Source: Terriglobia bacterium (GTDB lineage Bacteria; Acidobacteriota; Terriglobia; UBA7540). From it: DNA of 46,934 bases. The notes under the pieces were generated by a model that was not told the origin of the DNA, did not search any database, and saw only the letters and a list, made by a program, of their open reading frames with translations. Where the stretch lies: NCBI GenBank assembly GCA_030041095.1, contig JASHON010000145.1:1-46934 (forward strand), read 5' to 3'. Of this stretch, positions 7,217 to 16,868 are shown piece after piece; the stretch's first letter is position 1, and each line of letters opens with the position of its first letter. The position numbers and the translations under genes are program-made.

Positions 7217-8623
7217 GTGGAAAAGAACAGCTCAACTTCAGCTCCCGCAAGCGCCCTCGCCGTTGTGGAACGATTCTCAAAGAAGGACGTGCAGGTGGGT
7301 GTGATCGGCCTGGGTTATGTTGGCCTGCCGCTGGCGCTGCTGTTTGCGCGCAAGGGCTTCCAGACAACCGGCTTTGACACTGATCCGCTGAAAGTGGAAA
7401 AGATCGATGCGGGCGAGACTTACATCAAGCACATCCCGGCGGCAGCCATTGCCGCACAAAGGGAGCAGAACCGTTTTCACGCAACGTGTGACTTTGAGGT
7501 TCTGCGGCAAATGGATGCCATCATTATCTGCGTTCCCACACCGCTCGACCACCACCGCGAGCCGGATTTATCCTACGTCGAGAACACCGCGGAAACCATC
7601 CAGCCGCGCCTGCGGGCCGGTCAGTTGGTGGTGCTCGAAAGCACAACTTATCCCGGAACCACAGACGAGTTGGTACTCTCCATTCTGGAGCGCTCCGGCC
7701 TGCATTCGCCAATCCGGCCTTACACAGTGGACAACCAGAAAGTTGCGTGCGCGCCGGCAAGCGGCATTGATTTTTATTTGGCCTTTTCTCCGGAGCGGGA
7801 AGATCCCGGAAATCGTGACTTCCAAACCCATCAGATTCCCAAAGTGATTGGCGGGATTAACGGCCCAAGCGCGCAAGCGACACAAGCTCTTTACGGCCAG
7901 GTTTTCGACCGCACGGTCGTCCTGAGTTCTTCACGAGCCGCCGAGATGACCAAAATCCTGGAAAATACCTATCGCTCGGTCAATATCGCGCTCGTCAATG
8001 AGTTGAAGCTCTTGTGCCTGCGCATGGGAATTGACGTTTGGGAAGTGATCGAGGCTGCCAAAACGAAGCCGTTTGGCTATACCGCCTTCTATCCGGGCCC
8101 CGGCCTCGGCGGGCATTGCATTCCCATTGACCCGTTTTATCTCACCTGGAAGGCGCGCGAGTACGATTTTCCCACGCGCTTCATCGAGTTGGCCGGCGAA
8201 ATCAATTCCGCCATGCCGGAGCACGTGGTTCTTTCGTTGGCCGATGCTCTAGGCCGGAGGAAGCAATCGTTGATGGACGCGCGCGTTCTGGTTCTCGGCA
8301 TCGCCTATAAAAAGGACATTGACGACTTGCGCGAGTCGCCTTCTTTGCGCATCATGAAACTGCTCCAGGCGCGCGGCGCCCGCGTAGATTACCACGATCC
8401 GTATTTCCCTCAGCTTCATCCGATGCGTCACTACGACTTCAGCGAAATGACATCCATCGAGCTGACGGCGGAGGCGCTAGCGAGCTATGACGCCGCGATC
8501 GTTGCCACGGACCATTCAAACTTCGATTACCAATTCATTGCCTGCCATTCCCGCCTTTTGATCGACACAAGAAACGCCACCCGCAACGTCCGCGAGCATC
8601 GTGACAAAATCGTCCGTTGCTGA
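7217..8623 (+). CDS. UDP-N-acetylhexosamine 6-dehydrogenase (WecC/WbpA-type nucleotide-sugar dehydrogenase)
   Basis: The 468-residue enzyme should oxidise C6 of a UDP-N-acetylhexosamine to the uronate using NAD+. Motifs: VGVIGLGYVGLPLALLFARK (NAD loop), IICVPTPLDHHREPDLSYV, ESTTYPGTTDE, FSPEREDPGN, and GPGLGGHCIPIDPFYL with catalytic Cys at about 301. A C-terminal domain contains VLGIAYKKDIDDLRESPS. The GGHCIPIDP variant and the DLRESP motif separate this group from UDP-glucose dehydrogenases such as the ugd at 1172. It starts at GTG 7217, supported by AGGAG at 7207-7211. Whether the substrate is UDP-GlcNAc or UDP-ManNAc cannot be told by eye. It is divergent from the export genes but functionally belongs with them. 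Confidence 0.92.
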   Translation: MEKNSSTSAPASALAVVERFSKKDVQVGVIGLGYVGLPLALLFARKGFQTTGFDTDPLKVEKIDAGETYIKHIPAAAIAAQREQNRFHATCDFEVLRQMDAIIICVPTPLDHHREPDLSYVENTAETIQPRLRAGQLVVLESTTYPGTTDELVLSILERSGLHSPIRPYTVDNQKVACAPASGIDFYLAFSPEREDPGNRDFQTHQIPKVIGGINGPSAQATQALYGQVFDRTVVLSSSRAAEMTKILENTYRSVNIALVNELKLLCLRMGIDVWEVIEAAKTKPFGYTAFYPGPGLGGHCIPIDPFYLTWKAREYDFPTRFIELAGEINSAMPEHVVLSLADALGRRKQSLMDARVLVLGIAYKKDIDDLRESPSLRIMKLLQARGARVDYHDPYFPQLHPMRHYDFSEMTSIELTAEALASYDAAIVATDHSNFDYQFIACHSRLLIDTRNATRNVREHRDKIVRC

Positions 8624-8719
8624 GAAAAGCCAGCCGCCAGAGAGCCGCAAGCGGCGAATAGCAACAGAGCAGCGGGTGTGGGCCGCTGACTCGCCACTGA
8701 CCACCTCTTTATTTCCCGT

Positions 8720-10099
8720 TCACTTTTCCTCGCTCCCTGCGGGAGCAACAAGTTCTCGCGGAGCCGCTTCAATTGGGCTCGCTTCCACAATATCCTCTCC
8801 GGTCGCCGCTCCCAGCTCTTTGAACCGGCGAGCCTGGGCGAGCACGCGGCTTTCGAGCGAACCGGTGGCGCTGTTGTACGCGCTGACCGCGCGCGAAAGC
8901 GCCACGCCTACGCCCACAAAATGCCCCGTGAAGGTCTTGAGCCGGTCGTAAAGCTGGCGTCCCAGCTCGCTGATTTCCTGCGCGTTTTGCGCAATTCGCT
9001 CCTGCCGCCAACCATAGGCAACAGCTCGAAGCAACGCGATCAGCGTGGTCGGCGTCGCCAGGATGACGCGTTTTTCGATGCCGTCTTCAATCAACGACCG
9101 GTCCTGCTCGAGCGCAGCGCTAAAGAATGATTCGCCGGGAAGAAACAGTACCACGATTTCCGGCGCCTGATCGAATTGTTCCCAGTAAGACTTGGCTGCG
9201 AGCTTCAACATGTGGTCGCGCACGAGCTGGCTGTGCCGCGCCAGCAGATTGCGGCGATCCTCCTCGTTCTCAGCCGACGCCGCATCCAGAAAGGCTTGCA
9301 GCGGCGCCTTGGCATCCACGGCAATGCGCCGCCCTCCCGGCAGATTGACGATCATATCCGGCCGAAAGCGGCCCGCTTCGCTGGCCAGTGTCTCCTGCTC
9401 CACAAAATCGCAATGCTCGGACATGCCCGCTATTTCCGCAGCACGGCGCAGCGTCATTTCGCCCCAGCGCCCGCGCACCTGCGGCCCGCCCTTCAGCGCA
9501 CTGGCGAGCGTGCCCGCTTCTTTCTGGAGCTGCTGGTTGACGCTCGATAGATTGCGAAGTTGCTCCTTCAGGCCGCCGTAAGCATCCTGTCGCACGCGCT
9601 CCATTTCCTGAATTTCCCGTTCGTAGCGATCGAGCGATTCTTTGAGCGGCGCCACGAGCGCGTGGATTTCCTTCTGCCTCGCTTCCAAATCCCCTTGCGC
9701 CTGGGCCTGCATGGTTTCGAAGGCGCTCTTGGCCAGCGTCATAAAATCCTGGCTGCTGCTTTTGAGTGAATCGGCGGAGAGAGCCCGAAAGGTATCCGCA
9801 AGCTTCGCTCGCGCCTCGTCCAGCAGCCGCCGTTGCGCTTCCAGGTTGGTTTGCGTTTCCGCCAGGCGCGTTTCCGCCACAGCTCGCGCAAGCTCCTCCG
9901 CGCTCAACTTTTCCCGCACGGCGTGTAAATCCTTGAGCTGCGCTCGCAGCTCCGAGATGCTGCCCTGCGCGCTCTGGAACTTTCCTTCTGCCTCCACGCG
10001 ATACGCGGCAAACCGGCTCTGGGCGCGGGCTTTCGACAGAAGCCACGCGATGATGGCGCCAGCGATCGCGCCAACGGCAAGTGCAAGCCAGGCATTCAT
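8720..10099 (-). CDS. rmuC: DNA recombination protein RmuC
   Basis: The 459-residue protein matches RmuC, a restriction-endonuclease-fold protein that limits certain DNA rearrangements in E. coli. It opens with one membrane anchor (LALAVGAIAGAIIAWLL). A long coiled coil follows to about residue 180 (many Glu, Gln and Ala; SAEELARAVAETRLAETQTN). The conserved C-terminal core contains KGGPQVRGRWGEMTLRRAAE, RFRPDMIVNLPGGRRIAVDA (the D-x-K-like acidic catalytic region), VVLFLPGESFFSAAL and VILATPTTLIALLRAVAYGW, all diagnostic. Length is normal. It stands alone, convergent with the dehydrogenase. Confidence 0.96.
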   Translation of the reverse strand: MNAWLALAVGAIAGAIIAWLLSKARAQSRFAAYRVEAEGKFQSAQGSISELRAQLKDLHAVREKLSAEELARAVAETRLAETQTNLEAQRRLLDEARAKLADTFRALSADSLKSSSQDFMTLAKSAFETMQAQAQGDLEARQKEIHALVAPLKESLDRYEREIQEMERVRQDAYGGLKEQLRNLSSVNQQLQKEAGTLASALKGGPQVRGRWGEMTLRRAAEIAGMSEHCDFVEQETLASEAGRFRPDMIVNLPGGRRIAVDAKAPLQAFLDAASAENEEDRRNLLARHSQLVRDHMLKLAAKSYWEQFDQAPEIVVLFLPGESFFSAALEQDRSLIEDGIEKRVILATPTTLIALLRAVAYGWRQERIAQNAQEISELGRQLYDRLKTFTGHFVGVGVALSRAVSAYNSATGSLESRVLAQARRFKELGAATGEDIVEASPIEAAPRELVAPAGSEEK

Positions 10100-10260
10100 A
10101 GGTCACCTCAACTTGATGCATTATGAATGACCCACTGCGAATTGTGAATTGCTCTCTCACCGCCAAACGCAAACTCTGGTTGACACGCTCGGAATCCGTC
10201 TGATATTCAGTGATGTGGCAATCCGGGAGCTGGCTTGTGGCACTTGAATCCGAAAAGGTC

Positions 10261-10518
10261 ATGTTTGAGATTTATCGGGAAAGCACCTACCAGGGGCGGT
10301 ACAAGGTGGTGTATTTCACCGAACTGCAGGATCACAATCGCGAATACGAGATCAATCGCGCCATGGCAGGAGACCATTTCTTCGACGGCTTCATCCGCGG
10401 ATTCCGCAAAGATGAGGCCAAGAAGGCGATCGATGAGGTCTTGCAGCGCCTGAACGCGGGCGAATCGATGGCTCCGGCGGACGTTCAGCAGGAGCTGCAG
10501 ACATTCTTGACATCCTGA
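10261..10518 (+). CDS. Small conserved protein of unknown function
   Basis: The likely product is 85 residues from the ATG at 10261 ([20 protein letters not shown]), preceded by AAAAGG. An upstream in-frame start at 10210 is possible but has poorer composition. The sequence is mixed alpha/beta with a charged C-terminal helix ([20 protein letters not shown]). It has no signal or transmembrane segment and no motif I recognise. It ends 17-32 bases before the mutase gene and is co-oriented, so the two may be cotranscribed; a functional link is not established. Confidence 0.72.
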   Translation: MFEIYRESTYQGRYKVVYFTELQDHNREYEINRAMAGDHFFDGFIRGFRKDEAKKAIDEVLQRLNAGESMAPADVQQELQTFLTS

Positions 10519-10550
10519 GCCTCTCGAGCCGGCGGTTGATCGCCTACACC

Positions 10551-12071
10551 ATGCCTAGCGATTGGGAGACGCGGATCGGTTTCCCGGGCCAATACCCGTA
10601 CACGCGCGGCATTCATCCCACCTTATATCGCAGCCGCCTCTGGACCATGCGCCAGTACGCGGGATATGGAACGGCGGCGGAATCTAACGCGCGTTTCCGC
10701 TATCTGCTCGATCGTGGCACAACTGGCCTGTCTGTCGCGTTCGATTTACCCACGCAAATTGGCCTTGATTCAGACCACGCGCTGGCTCGCGGAGAGGTGG
10801 GACGCGTTGGCGTCGCCATCGATTCCATCGAGGACATGGAGACGCTGTTCGCCGGCATTCCCCTCAACTGCGTATCAACTTCGATGACCATCAACGCGAC
10901 GGCGGCTATTCTTCTCTCCTTGTACCTCGCTGTCGCGGAAAAGCAGGGCGTTGCGCCCAGCCAGGTTTCAGGCACCGTCCAGAACGACATTCTCAAGGAA
11001 TACATCGCTCGGGGGACGTACATCTATCCGCCGGGCTCCGCGTTAAGGCTGGTGACGGATGTGTTTGAGTTTTGCCGTGACTGTGTGCCGCGTTGGAATA
11101 CGATTTCCGTGAGCGGCTATCACATCCGCGAAGCAGGCTCGACCGCGGTTCAGGAAGTTGCCTTCACGCTTGCCAACGCCGTGGCATACCTTGCCTCCGC
11201 GCGCGCGCGGGGTCTGGCGGTGGATGAGGTCGCGCCGCGCATCTCATTTTTTCTTAGCGCGCATAACAATCTCCTGGAAGAAGTCTGCAAGTTCCGCGCG
11301 GCGCGCCGCTTGTGGGCGCGAATCGCGCGTGAAAAGTTCAAGGCGCAAAATCCGCGCTCCTGGATGTTTCGCTTTCACACGCAAACCGCGGGCAGCACCC
11401 TTTCCGCGCAACAGCCGGATGTGAACATCGTCCGCGTCACGCTGCAGGCGCTGGCGGCCGTGCTGGGAGGCACACAGTCCCTGCACACCTGTGCTCGCGA
11501 CGAGGCTCTCGCCTTGCCGACAGAAAGTTCCGCGCTCATCGCTTTGCGAACCCAGCAGATTCTGGCCAATGAGAGCGGAGTGACCAACACCGTCGATCCA
11601 CTCGGAGGCTCATATGCCGTCGAGAAGATGACTGATGAGATCGAGCAGGCTGCGGAAGCGTACCTTGCAAAGATCGAATCAATGGGCGGCGTGGTGCATG
11701 CCATCGAGAGCGGTTACATCCAACGCGAAATCCAGCAGTCTGCCTTCGAATATCAGACGAGAATTGAAAGCGGAGAGCGGGTGGTGGTGGGCGTGAACCG
11801 GTACGCCTCGGGTGACGCCGCTTCAATTCCCACATTGCGAGTGGATCCGCGAATGGAGGAAGCCCAGGTCGAGCATTTGCAGCAATTCCGCGCCAGGCGG
11901 GATGCGGGGCAGGTGCGGGCCTCGCTCGATGCCGTCGAAGCTGCGGCGCGCGGCAATCGCAATTTGATGCCGCTGCTGCTTCATTCGGTCAAGGTGGGCG
12001 CTACCGTCGGGGAAATATCGAACGCTCTTCGCGCGGTCTTCGGCGAATACCACGAAGCCGTCGTCATCTGA
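10551..12071 (+). CDS. Methylmalonyl-CoA mutase-type acyl-CoA mutase, large (substrate-binding) subunit without B12 domain
   Basis: The 506-residue TIM-barrel subunit of a two-part, adenosylcobalamin-dependent acyl-CoA mutase would interconvert methylmalonyl-CoA and succinyl-CoA. Motifs: [76 protein letters not shown]. Tyr36, Arg154 and His191 keep the 118- and 37-residue spacings of Tyr89, Arg207 and His244 in the Propionibacterium enzyme. Tyr plus Arg (not Phe plus Gln) favours methylmalonyl-CoA over isobutyryl-CoA. There is no C-terminal DxHxxG cobalamin-binding domain, and no small subunit is encoded nearby. Start is ATG 10551 or TTG 10536; neither has a convincing ribosome site, and an in-frame stop at 10434 limits further extension. 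Confidence 0.93.
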   Translation: MPSDWETRIGFPGQYPYTRGIHPTLYRSRLWTMRQYAGYGTAAESNARFRYLLDRGTTGLSVAFDLPTQIGLDSDHALARGEVGRVGVAIDSIEDMETLFAGIPLNCVSTSMTINATAAILLSLYLAVAEKQGVAPSQVSGTVQNDILKEYIARGTYIYPPGSALRLVTDVFEFCRDCVPRWNTISVSGYHIREAGSTAVQEVAFTLANAVAYLASARARGLAVDEVAPRISFFLSAHNNLLEEVCKFRAARRLWARIAREKFKAQNPRSWMFRFHTQTAGSTLSAQQPDVNIVRVTLQALAAVLGGTQSLHTCARDEALALPTESSALIALRTQQILANESGVTNTVDPLGGSYAVEKMTDEIEQAAEAYLAKIESMGGVVHAIESGYIQREIQQSAFEYQTRIESGERVVVGVNRYASGDAASIPTLRVDPRMEEAQVEHLQQFRARRDAGQVRASLDAVEAAARGNRNLMPLLLHSVKVGATVGEISNALRAVFGEYHEAVVI

Positions 12072-12282
12072 CGGATTACCCTGCCGATCGTCTCTTGTCG
12101 CGGACAAGGGGAGCCACAATGGTTCTAAAGCACGTCTGAGGCGTTATCGTTTTGATCCCGCGAAACGAGAGAAGAATCGCGGCATTTGCTTCGAAAGGAA
12201 TGCAGAGAGGCTGATCTCGCACCGCGGGATCGGCGTGATACCTTGACATAGACAGCAGGCAGTTGAAGAACGGGCTTCCACG

Positions 12283-13998
12283 ATGAGGAAACTAATAGAC
12301 GCAGGTGTGCTCGGAGTGAGTGCCATGATTCTGGCAGCATCGACTTTGGGATCGAACCGCGCGCCGTCCGTGTTGGGCCGCGCCCAGGCGCGTTCTATGG
12401 TGATTACGAGAGAAGGGATTGTTGCGGCGGAGCAGCCGTTGGCTGCGCAAGCGGGAGCGCAAATCCTGGCGCGCGGCGGCACCGCTGCGGACGCTGCGAT
12501 TGCCGCCAACGCCGTGATTGGCGTCGTTGAGCCGATGATGAACGGCATGGGCGGCGACCTTTTCGTTATGGACTGGAACGCTCAAACCGGAAAGCTTTCC
12601 GGCTTGAACTCGAGCGGCTGGGCGCCGGAAAAGTTGACGCCGGCGCTCATTCGCAGCAAGGGTTTCGAGCAAATGCCCAGCGAAGGCATTTACAGCGTCA
12701 CCGTGCCCGGAGTGGTTCGAGGGTGGTGGGCGTTGCACAAGAAGTTCGGCCGCCTGCCGTGGGCGGAGTTGTTCCAGCCGGCCATTTATATCGCACAACA
12801 CGGTTTTCCTGTGACCGAGTGGGTCTCCGCTTATTGGAGCCGCTCCACCGAGAAACTGGAGAAGAACGCGAATGCCCGGCAGGTTTACCTGATTGACGGC
12901 CACGCGCCACGCGTAGGCGAGATTTTTCGCAATCTGGAATACGCTCGTGCATTATCACTGGTGGCCCAGCGCGGACCTGACGCCTTTTATGCTGGCCCAA
13001 TCGGCGCCGCTATTTTGAAGACCTCCGCGGCCCTTGACGGCGTCATGACGGCTGCTGACTTGCGCGATTTTCAGCCGCAATGGGTACAGCCGATCTCCAC
13101 GACTTATCGCGGCTGGACCGTCTACGAGATGCCTCCCAATTCTCAAGGCATCGCGGCACTCGAGATGCTGAACATTATCGAGCGCTTTCCGCTGGGCGAA
13201 TTTGGATTCGATAGCGCCGGCGCCTTCCACGTAAAGATCGAGGCGCAAAAGCTGGCGTACCAGGACTTGCGCCGCTACGTTGGCGATCCGCGGTTTGCTG
13301 AGATTCCCGTCGCCGGAATGATCTCGCAACGTTATGCTGCGAAGCGCGCCGCCGAAATCAACATGAATCGTGCCAACTGCCAAGCCTCGCCCGGAATGCC
13401 GGGCCGGGCGGACAGCGATACGATGTACCTGGCCGTCGTCGATCGCAATGGTAACATCGTATCGCTTATTCAAAGTCTTTATGAGGCGTTTGGATCAGGT
13501 GTGGTGGTGGATGACTACGGTTTCGCCCTTCAGGACCGAGGCGCGGGATTTTCGCTCGACCCAAACAGCCCGGACGTGCTGGTGCCTCACAAGCGCCCGT
13601 TTCATACCATCATTCCGGCGTTCCTGGAGAAAGGCGGCGTCCACATCGGCTTTGGCATCATGGGCGGCCTGAATCAGGCACAGGCTCACGCGCAGTTTGT
13701 TTCAGACATCGCTGATTACGGCATGAACCTGCAGCAGGCGCTCGAAGCTCCGCGCTTCACGAAAATGGATTTCGGCGGCTGCGACGTGATGATTGAAGAC
13801 CGCGTGCCGCGAGCCGTGAGGCGGGAATTGCGGGCGAAAGGACATGCGCTTCGAGTGCTCGGGCCGTTCGCGGCGCCGATGGGCGGCGGGCAAGCCGTGA
13901 TGCACGACTCGGCGACAGGCGTGAATTACGGCGCTTCGGACCCACGCAAGGACGGAGAGGCAGTCCCGGAGCCGGCGCCGTATTTCAAGCGGAAGTGA
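12283..13998 (+). CDS. ggt: Gamma-glutamyltranspeptidase (Ntn-hydrolase family)
   Basis: The 571-residue precursor has an N-terminal hydrophobic stretch (LGVSAMILAASTLG) consistent with export to the periplasm. GGT cleaves gamma-glutamyl bonds such as those of glutathione and self-processes at a threonine. Visible family motifs are AAEQPLAAQAGAQILARGGT, GVVEPMMNGMGGDLFV, YSVTVPGVVRGWWALHKKFG, YEMPPNSQGIAALEMLNI and SDTMYLAVVDRNGNIVSLIQ. The last holds the nucleophile Thr at about 380. The C-terminal FHTIIPAFLEKGGVHIGFGI and MGGGQAV match the small subunit. The exact substrate is uncertain, since the family includes cephalosporin acylase-like members. Confidence 0.94.
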   Translation: MRKLIDAGVLGVSAMILAASTLGSNRAPSVLGRAQARSMVITREGIVAAEQPLAAQAGAQILARGGTAADAAIAANAVIGVVEPMMNGMGGDLFVMDWNAQTGKLSGLNSSGWAPEKLTPALIRSKGFEQMPSEGIYSVTVPGVVRGWWALHKKFGRLPWAELFQPAIYIAQHGFPVTEWVSAYWSRSTEKLEKNANARQVYLIDGHAPRVGEIFRNLEYARALSLVAQRGPDAFYAGPIGAAILKTSAALDGVMTAADLRDFQPQWVQPISTTYRGWTVYEMPPNSQGIAALEMLNIIERFPLGEFGFDSAGAFHVKIEAQKLAYQDLRRYVGDPRFAEIPVAGMISQRYAAKRAAEINMNRANCQASPGMPGRADSDTMYLAVVDRNGNIVSLIQSLYEAFGSGVVVDDYGFALQDRGAGFSLDPNSPDVLVPHKRPFHTIIPAFLEKGGVHIGFGIMGGLNQAQAHAQFVSDIADYGMNLQQALEAPRFTKMDFGGCDVMIEDRVPRAVRRELRAKGHALRVLGPFAAPMGGGQAVMHDSATGVNYGASDPRKDGEAVPEPAPYFKRK

Positions 13999-14044
13999 CT
14001 GTCTGGAAGCGAACCGCAGCCAGAGCCTGCGATAGAATGCGCCT

Positions 14045-14905
14045 ATGAACGAAGAGAAATCCAAACCCAGCTTCGGCGGCCTCGCCGTGGCCGCGTTCGA
14101 AAGCCGCCATGCTCCGGAAATAGCCTCGCTGATCGAGCACTATGGGGGCCGGCCGCGCGTGGCGGCGTCATTGCGCGAGGTTCCGATCGAGCAGAACGGT
14201 GCAGCGCTTGATTTCGGTGAGAAGTTGCTGGCTGGTGAAGTCGACGCGGTCGTCTTTACTACGGGAGTGGGCGCGCGAACGCTTTTGGAGCTTCTGGAAA
14301 CACGCCATTCTCGCGATTCACTGGCCCGCGCCCTCGCTCGGATTCTCGTTCTGGCTCGTGGGCCGAAACCCGCGCGCGTCCTCGATGGCTACCACATTTC
14401 TGCCATCACAGTTCCCCAGCCTTTTACATGGCCTATGATTCTCCAAGCACTTGACGGGCACCCGCGCGGCTTTTCGCTCGCGGGCAGCCGGATTGCTGTC
14501 CAGGAGTATGGAAGAGCGAATGAAGATTTTCTCGGGGAATTGGCGGCGCGTGGCGCACAAGTGCTTCGAGTTCCTGTTTATCGCTGGGCGTTGCCCGAGG
14601 ATACCGGTCCTTTGCGAATCCTGCTTGATGAAATCAGGGCAGGGAAGGTGCGGGTGATCATTTTCACCAGTGCGGTTCAGGTGGACCATGTGTTTCAAGT
14701 GGCGCGCGAGGCCCACGGGGAAGATAGCTTGCAGCGTGCTTTGGCGCGGGCGGTTGTAACGTCGGTCGGTCCCACGTGCAGCGCTGCAATCCGGCGCCAC
14801 GGCGTCACCGTTGATATTGAGCCGCAGCAAAACAAGATGGGAATGCTCATTTATGAATCGGCCCGGATCGCGCCGGACTTGCTGGCCACGAAGGATTCGC
14901 CTTGA
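14045..14905 (+). CDS. hemD: Uroporphyrinogen-III synthase (HemD family)
   Basis: The 286-residue protein has the two-lobed HEM4 pattern of this low-similarity family. VAAFESRHAPEIASLIEHYG opens the first lobe. DAVVFTTGVGARTLLELLE, KVRVIIFTSAVQVDHVFQVA and VVTSVGPTCSAAIRRHGVTV follow, the TS-x-x-V and VGPT motifs being characteristic. It cyclises hydroxymethylbilane to uroporphyrinogen III in tetrapyrrole synthesis. Its stop overlaps the hemE start in TTGA, implying translational coupling, and that neighbour strongly supports the assignment. It begins 46 bases after ggt, so readthrough from ggt is possible. Confidence 0.9.
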   Translation: MNEEKSKPSFGGLAVAAFESRHAPEIASLIEHYGGRPRVAASLREVPIEQNGAALDFGEKLLAGEVDAVVFTTGVGARTLLELLETRHSRDSLARALARILVLARGPKPARVLDGYHISAITVPQPFTWPMILQALDGHPRGFSLAGSRIAVQEYGRANEDFLGELAARGAQVLRVPVYRWALPEDTGPLRILLDEIRAGKVRVIIFTSAVQVDHVFQVAREAHGEDSLQRALARAVVTSVGPTCSAAIRRHGVTVDIEPQQNKMGMLIYESARIAPDLLATKDSP

Positions 14906-15960
14906 GTTTTCCGCCCTGGCATAATTCGCGCTTCATGAGGGCTTGCCGCAAGGAGCCAGTCGATGCAACACCTGTCTGGCTGATGCGCCAGGCGGGCCGA
15001 TACTTGAAGGAGTATCGCGCGCTTCGCGCCCAAGTGCCTTTTCTGGAGTTGTGTAAGAGTCCGGATCTGGTGGCCGAGATTACCGTGGGCGCTACAGACC
15101 GCATCGGCGCCGATGCCGCCATTCTCTTCGCCGACCTTCTGCTTATTGCCGAGCCGATGGGATTCACGGTGGAGTACGACCGCTCACCCGGCCCGCGGAT
15201 TCACCCCGCTCTACGCTCAGCCAATGAGGTTGACAAACTCAGGGAGATTGAGCCGCGCGACTCACTTGCTTATGTCTTTGAAGCCGTTCGCCGCAGCCGC
15301 GCCGCGCTCGACTCCAGCAAGCCGCTCATTGGATTTGCCGGCGCGCCGTTCACGCTGGCGTCTTATTTGATTGAAGGTGGGCCCTCCCGGTCGTTTCGCC
15401 ACACCAAGACCCTCATGTTTCGGGATTCCGGCGCGTGGCACGCCTTGATGGAGTATCTCGTCCGCAGCTTAGCCGCTTTTGTTTGCGGGCAAATTGAGGC
15501 CGGCGTGCAAGCGATTCAGATTTTTGATTCCTGGGTGGGGTGTCTTGGTCCGAGCGATTATCGCGAGTTCGTGCAGCCGCACATGGCCGCCTTTTTTCGC
15601 GCGCTCCCGCGGGACGTACCCGCGATTCACTTCGCAACGGGCTCGGGGCTCCTGCTCGAATCCATGCGCGACGGTGGGGGAAGCATCATCGGGCTGGATT
15701 ACCGGGTGGATCTGGACGAAGCGTGGAAGCGGCTTGGGCCCGACGTGGGCGTGCAAGGCAATTTGGATCCCGTCGCACTATTTTCGAATCTGCCTTTCAT
15801 CCGCCAGCGGGTTCGCAAGATTCTCTCCCAGGCGGCGGGCAGATCCGGGCACATTTTTAATCTCGGCCACGGCGTTCTGCCAGAAACCCCGGTCGAGCAC
15901 GTTGTCGATTTGGTGAAATTGGTTCACGAAGAAAGCCGCCGGTGCAAAGAGTCGCGATGA
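14902..15960 (+). CDS. hemE: Uroporphyrinogen decarboxylase
   Basis: The 352-residue enzyme decarboxylates the four acetate groups of uroporphyrinogen III to give coproporphyrinogen III. Diagnostic motifs are TPVWLMRQAGRYLKEYRALR, ILFADLLLIAEPMGFTVEYD, FAGAPFTLASYLIEGGPSR, IQIFDSWVGCLGPSDYREFV, GNLDPVALF and FNLGHGVLPETPVEHVVDLV. The start is the overlapping TTG at 14902 (TTGA with the hemD stop) or ATG 14935, 33 bases on; all conserved motifs follow either one. The stop lies six bases from the convergent minus-strand gene, leaving no room for a separate terminator. Confidence 0.97.
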   Translation: MSFPPWHNSRFMRACRKEPVDATPVWLMRQAGRYLKEYRALRAQVPFLELCKSPDLVAEITVGATDRIGADAAILFADLLLIAEPMGFTVEYDRSPGPRIHPALRSANEVDKLREIEPRDSLAYVFEAVRRSRAALDSSKPLIGFAGAPFTLASYLIEGGPSRSFRHTKTLMFRDSGAWHALMEYLVRSLAAFVCGQIEAGVQAIQIFDSWVGCLGPSDYREFVQPHMAAFFRALPRDVPAIHFATGSGLLLESMRDGGGSIIGLDYRVDLDEAWKRLGPDVGVQGNLDPVALFSNLPFIRQRVRKILSQAAGRSGHIFNLGHGVLPETPVEHVVDLVKLVHEESRRCKESR

Positions 15961-15966
15961 TGTCAC

Positions 15967-16854
15967 TCATACGGCGCCCTCGCGCAGCGCGCGCTCTCGA
16001 TTGTTCCGAAGACTTTCGACGGGGTCAAAGGTAGGCAAGTATTCCATGGCGACGTAGCGGTCATATTTCAATTGGCCGAGCTTCTTGAAGATGTTTCGGT
16101 AATCGATTTCTCCCGTTCCGGGCTCATGCCTGCCCGGGACGTCGGCAATGTGGACGACACCGGTGAAGTCGATGTTTTTCTCCAACTTCTCGATCAAGTT
16201 CCCTTCGGCTACCTGCTCGTGGTAGATGTCGTAGAGAAACTTCACGTGTGGATGACCGACGGCCCGAATGATTTCAAACCCCTCAGCCGCGGAGGTAAGG
16301 TAATACCGGGGATTTTCTTCCGGGTCGATGTTTTCAACCAGCAAGCGCAGATTTTTTCCTTCAATGATTTCGGCGGCCTGTTTCAGGCCGTCGATGCAAC
16401 TCTGGCGCTGGTCCGAGCGGCTTAAGCCGGGAACGCGGTTTCCGCTCAGCGCAATCAATGTGGCGCATTCGAGCTTTTCAAGGACTGGAATCATGGCTCG
16501 GACCTCGGCAAGAAAAGCCGGCCGCTGGCCGGGATCCGCGATGCCATGGGTAAGACCCGACGTTGCATCGAATCCCAATCCGAGGGAGCGTTTTTTACGG
16601 TTTACATTTTGAAATTCCTCTGGCGACCAATGTTTGAACTCGCCAACCAGCTCGAGGCTATGGTAACCGGCTTGCGCCACTCTCTCGAGCCGCTCTTCAA
16701 ACGGCAAATGTTGAAAAACGGTCCAGAGCATCACGGAGATTTTGAACGGCGCGCGCGGACCGGACGCGGGCTCCTTAGCAAGCAGGGTCGGGCTTCCAAG
16801 GCCGGCAAGACCGGCGGCGCCTGCAAGGGTACGTCCGAAACGGCGGCGATTCAT
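15967..16854 (-). CDS. Tat-exported TIM-barrel sugar isomerase/epimerase (hydroxypyruvate isomerase-like)
   Basis: The 295-residue protein starts MNRRRFGRTLAGAAGLAGLG, a twin-arginine signal, so it should be exported folded to the periplasm. The mature part is an AP-endonuclease-2 / xylose-isomerase-like barrel. Candidate metal ligands are Glu in RLLVENIDPEE, Asp/His in FLYDIYHEQVAEG and Glu in YVAMEYLP; HIADVPGRHEPGTGEIDY resembles hydroxypyruvate isomerases. The substrate is unknown. Exported members of this family are common beside sugar dehydrogenases in Acidobacteriota and Planctomycetota. A 136-bp MITE-like repeat begins 15 bases upstream of the ATG, so the promoter must lie in or beyond that element. 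Confidence 0.87.
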   Translation of the reverse strand: MNRRRFGRTLAGAAGLAGLGSPTLLAKEPASGPRAPFKISVMLWTVFQHLPFEERLERVAQAGYHSLELVGEFKHWSPEEFQNVNRKKRSLGLGFDATSGLTHGIADPGQRPAFLAEVRAMIPVLEKLECATLIALSGNRVPGLSRSDQRQSCIDGLKQAAEIIEGKNLRLLVENIDPEENPRYYLTSAAEGFEIIRAVGHPHVKFLYDIYHEQVAEGNLIEKLEKNIDFTGVVHIADVPGRHEPGTGEIDYRNIFKKLGQLKYDRYVAMEYLPTFDPVESLRNNRERALREGAV

Positions 16855-16868
16855 AATTTATGTTCCTG

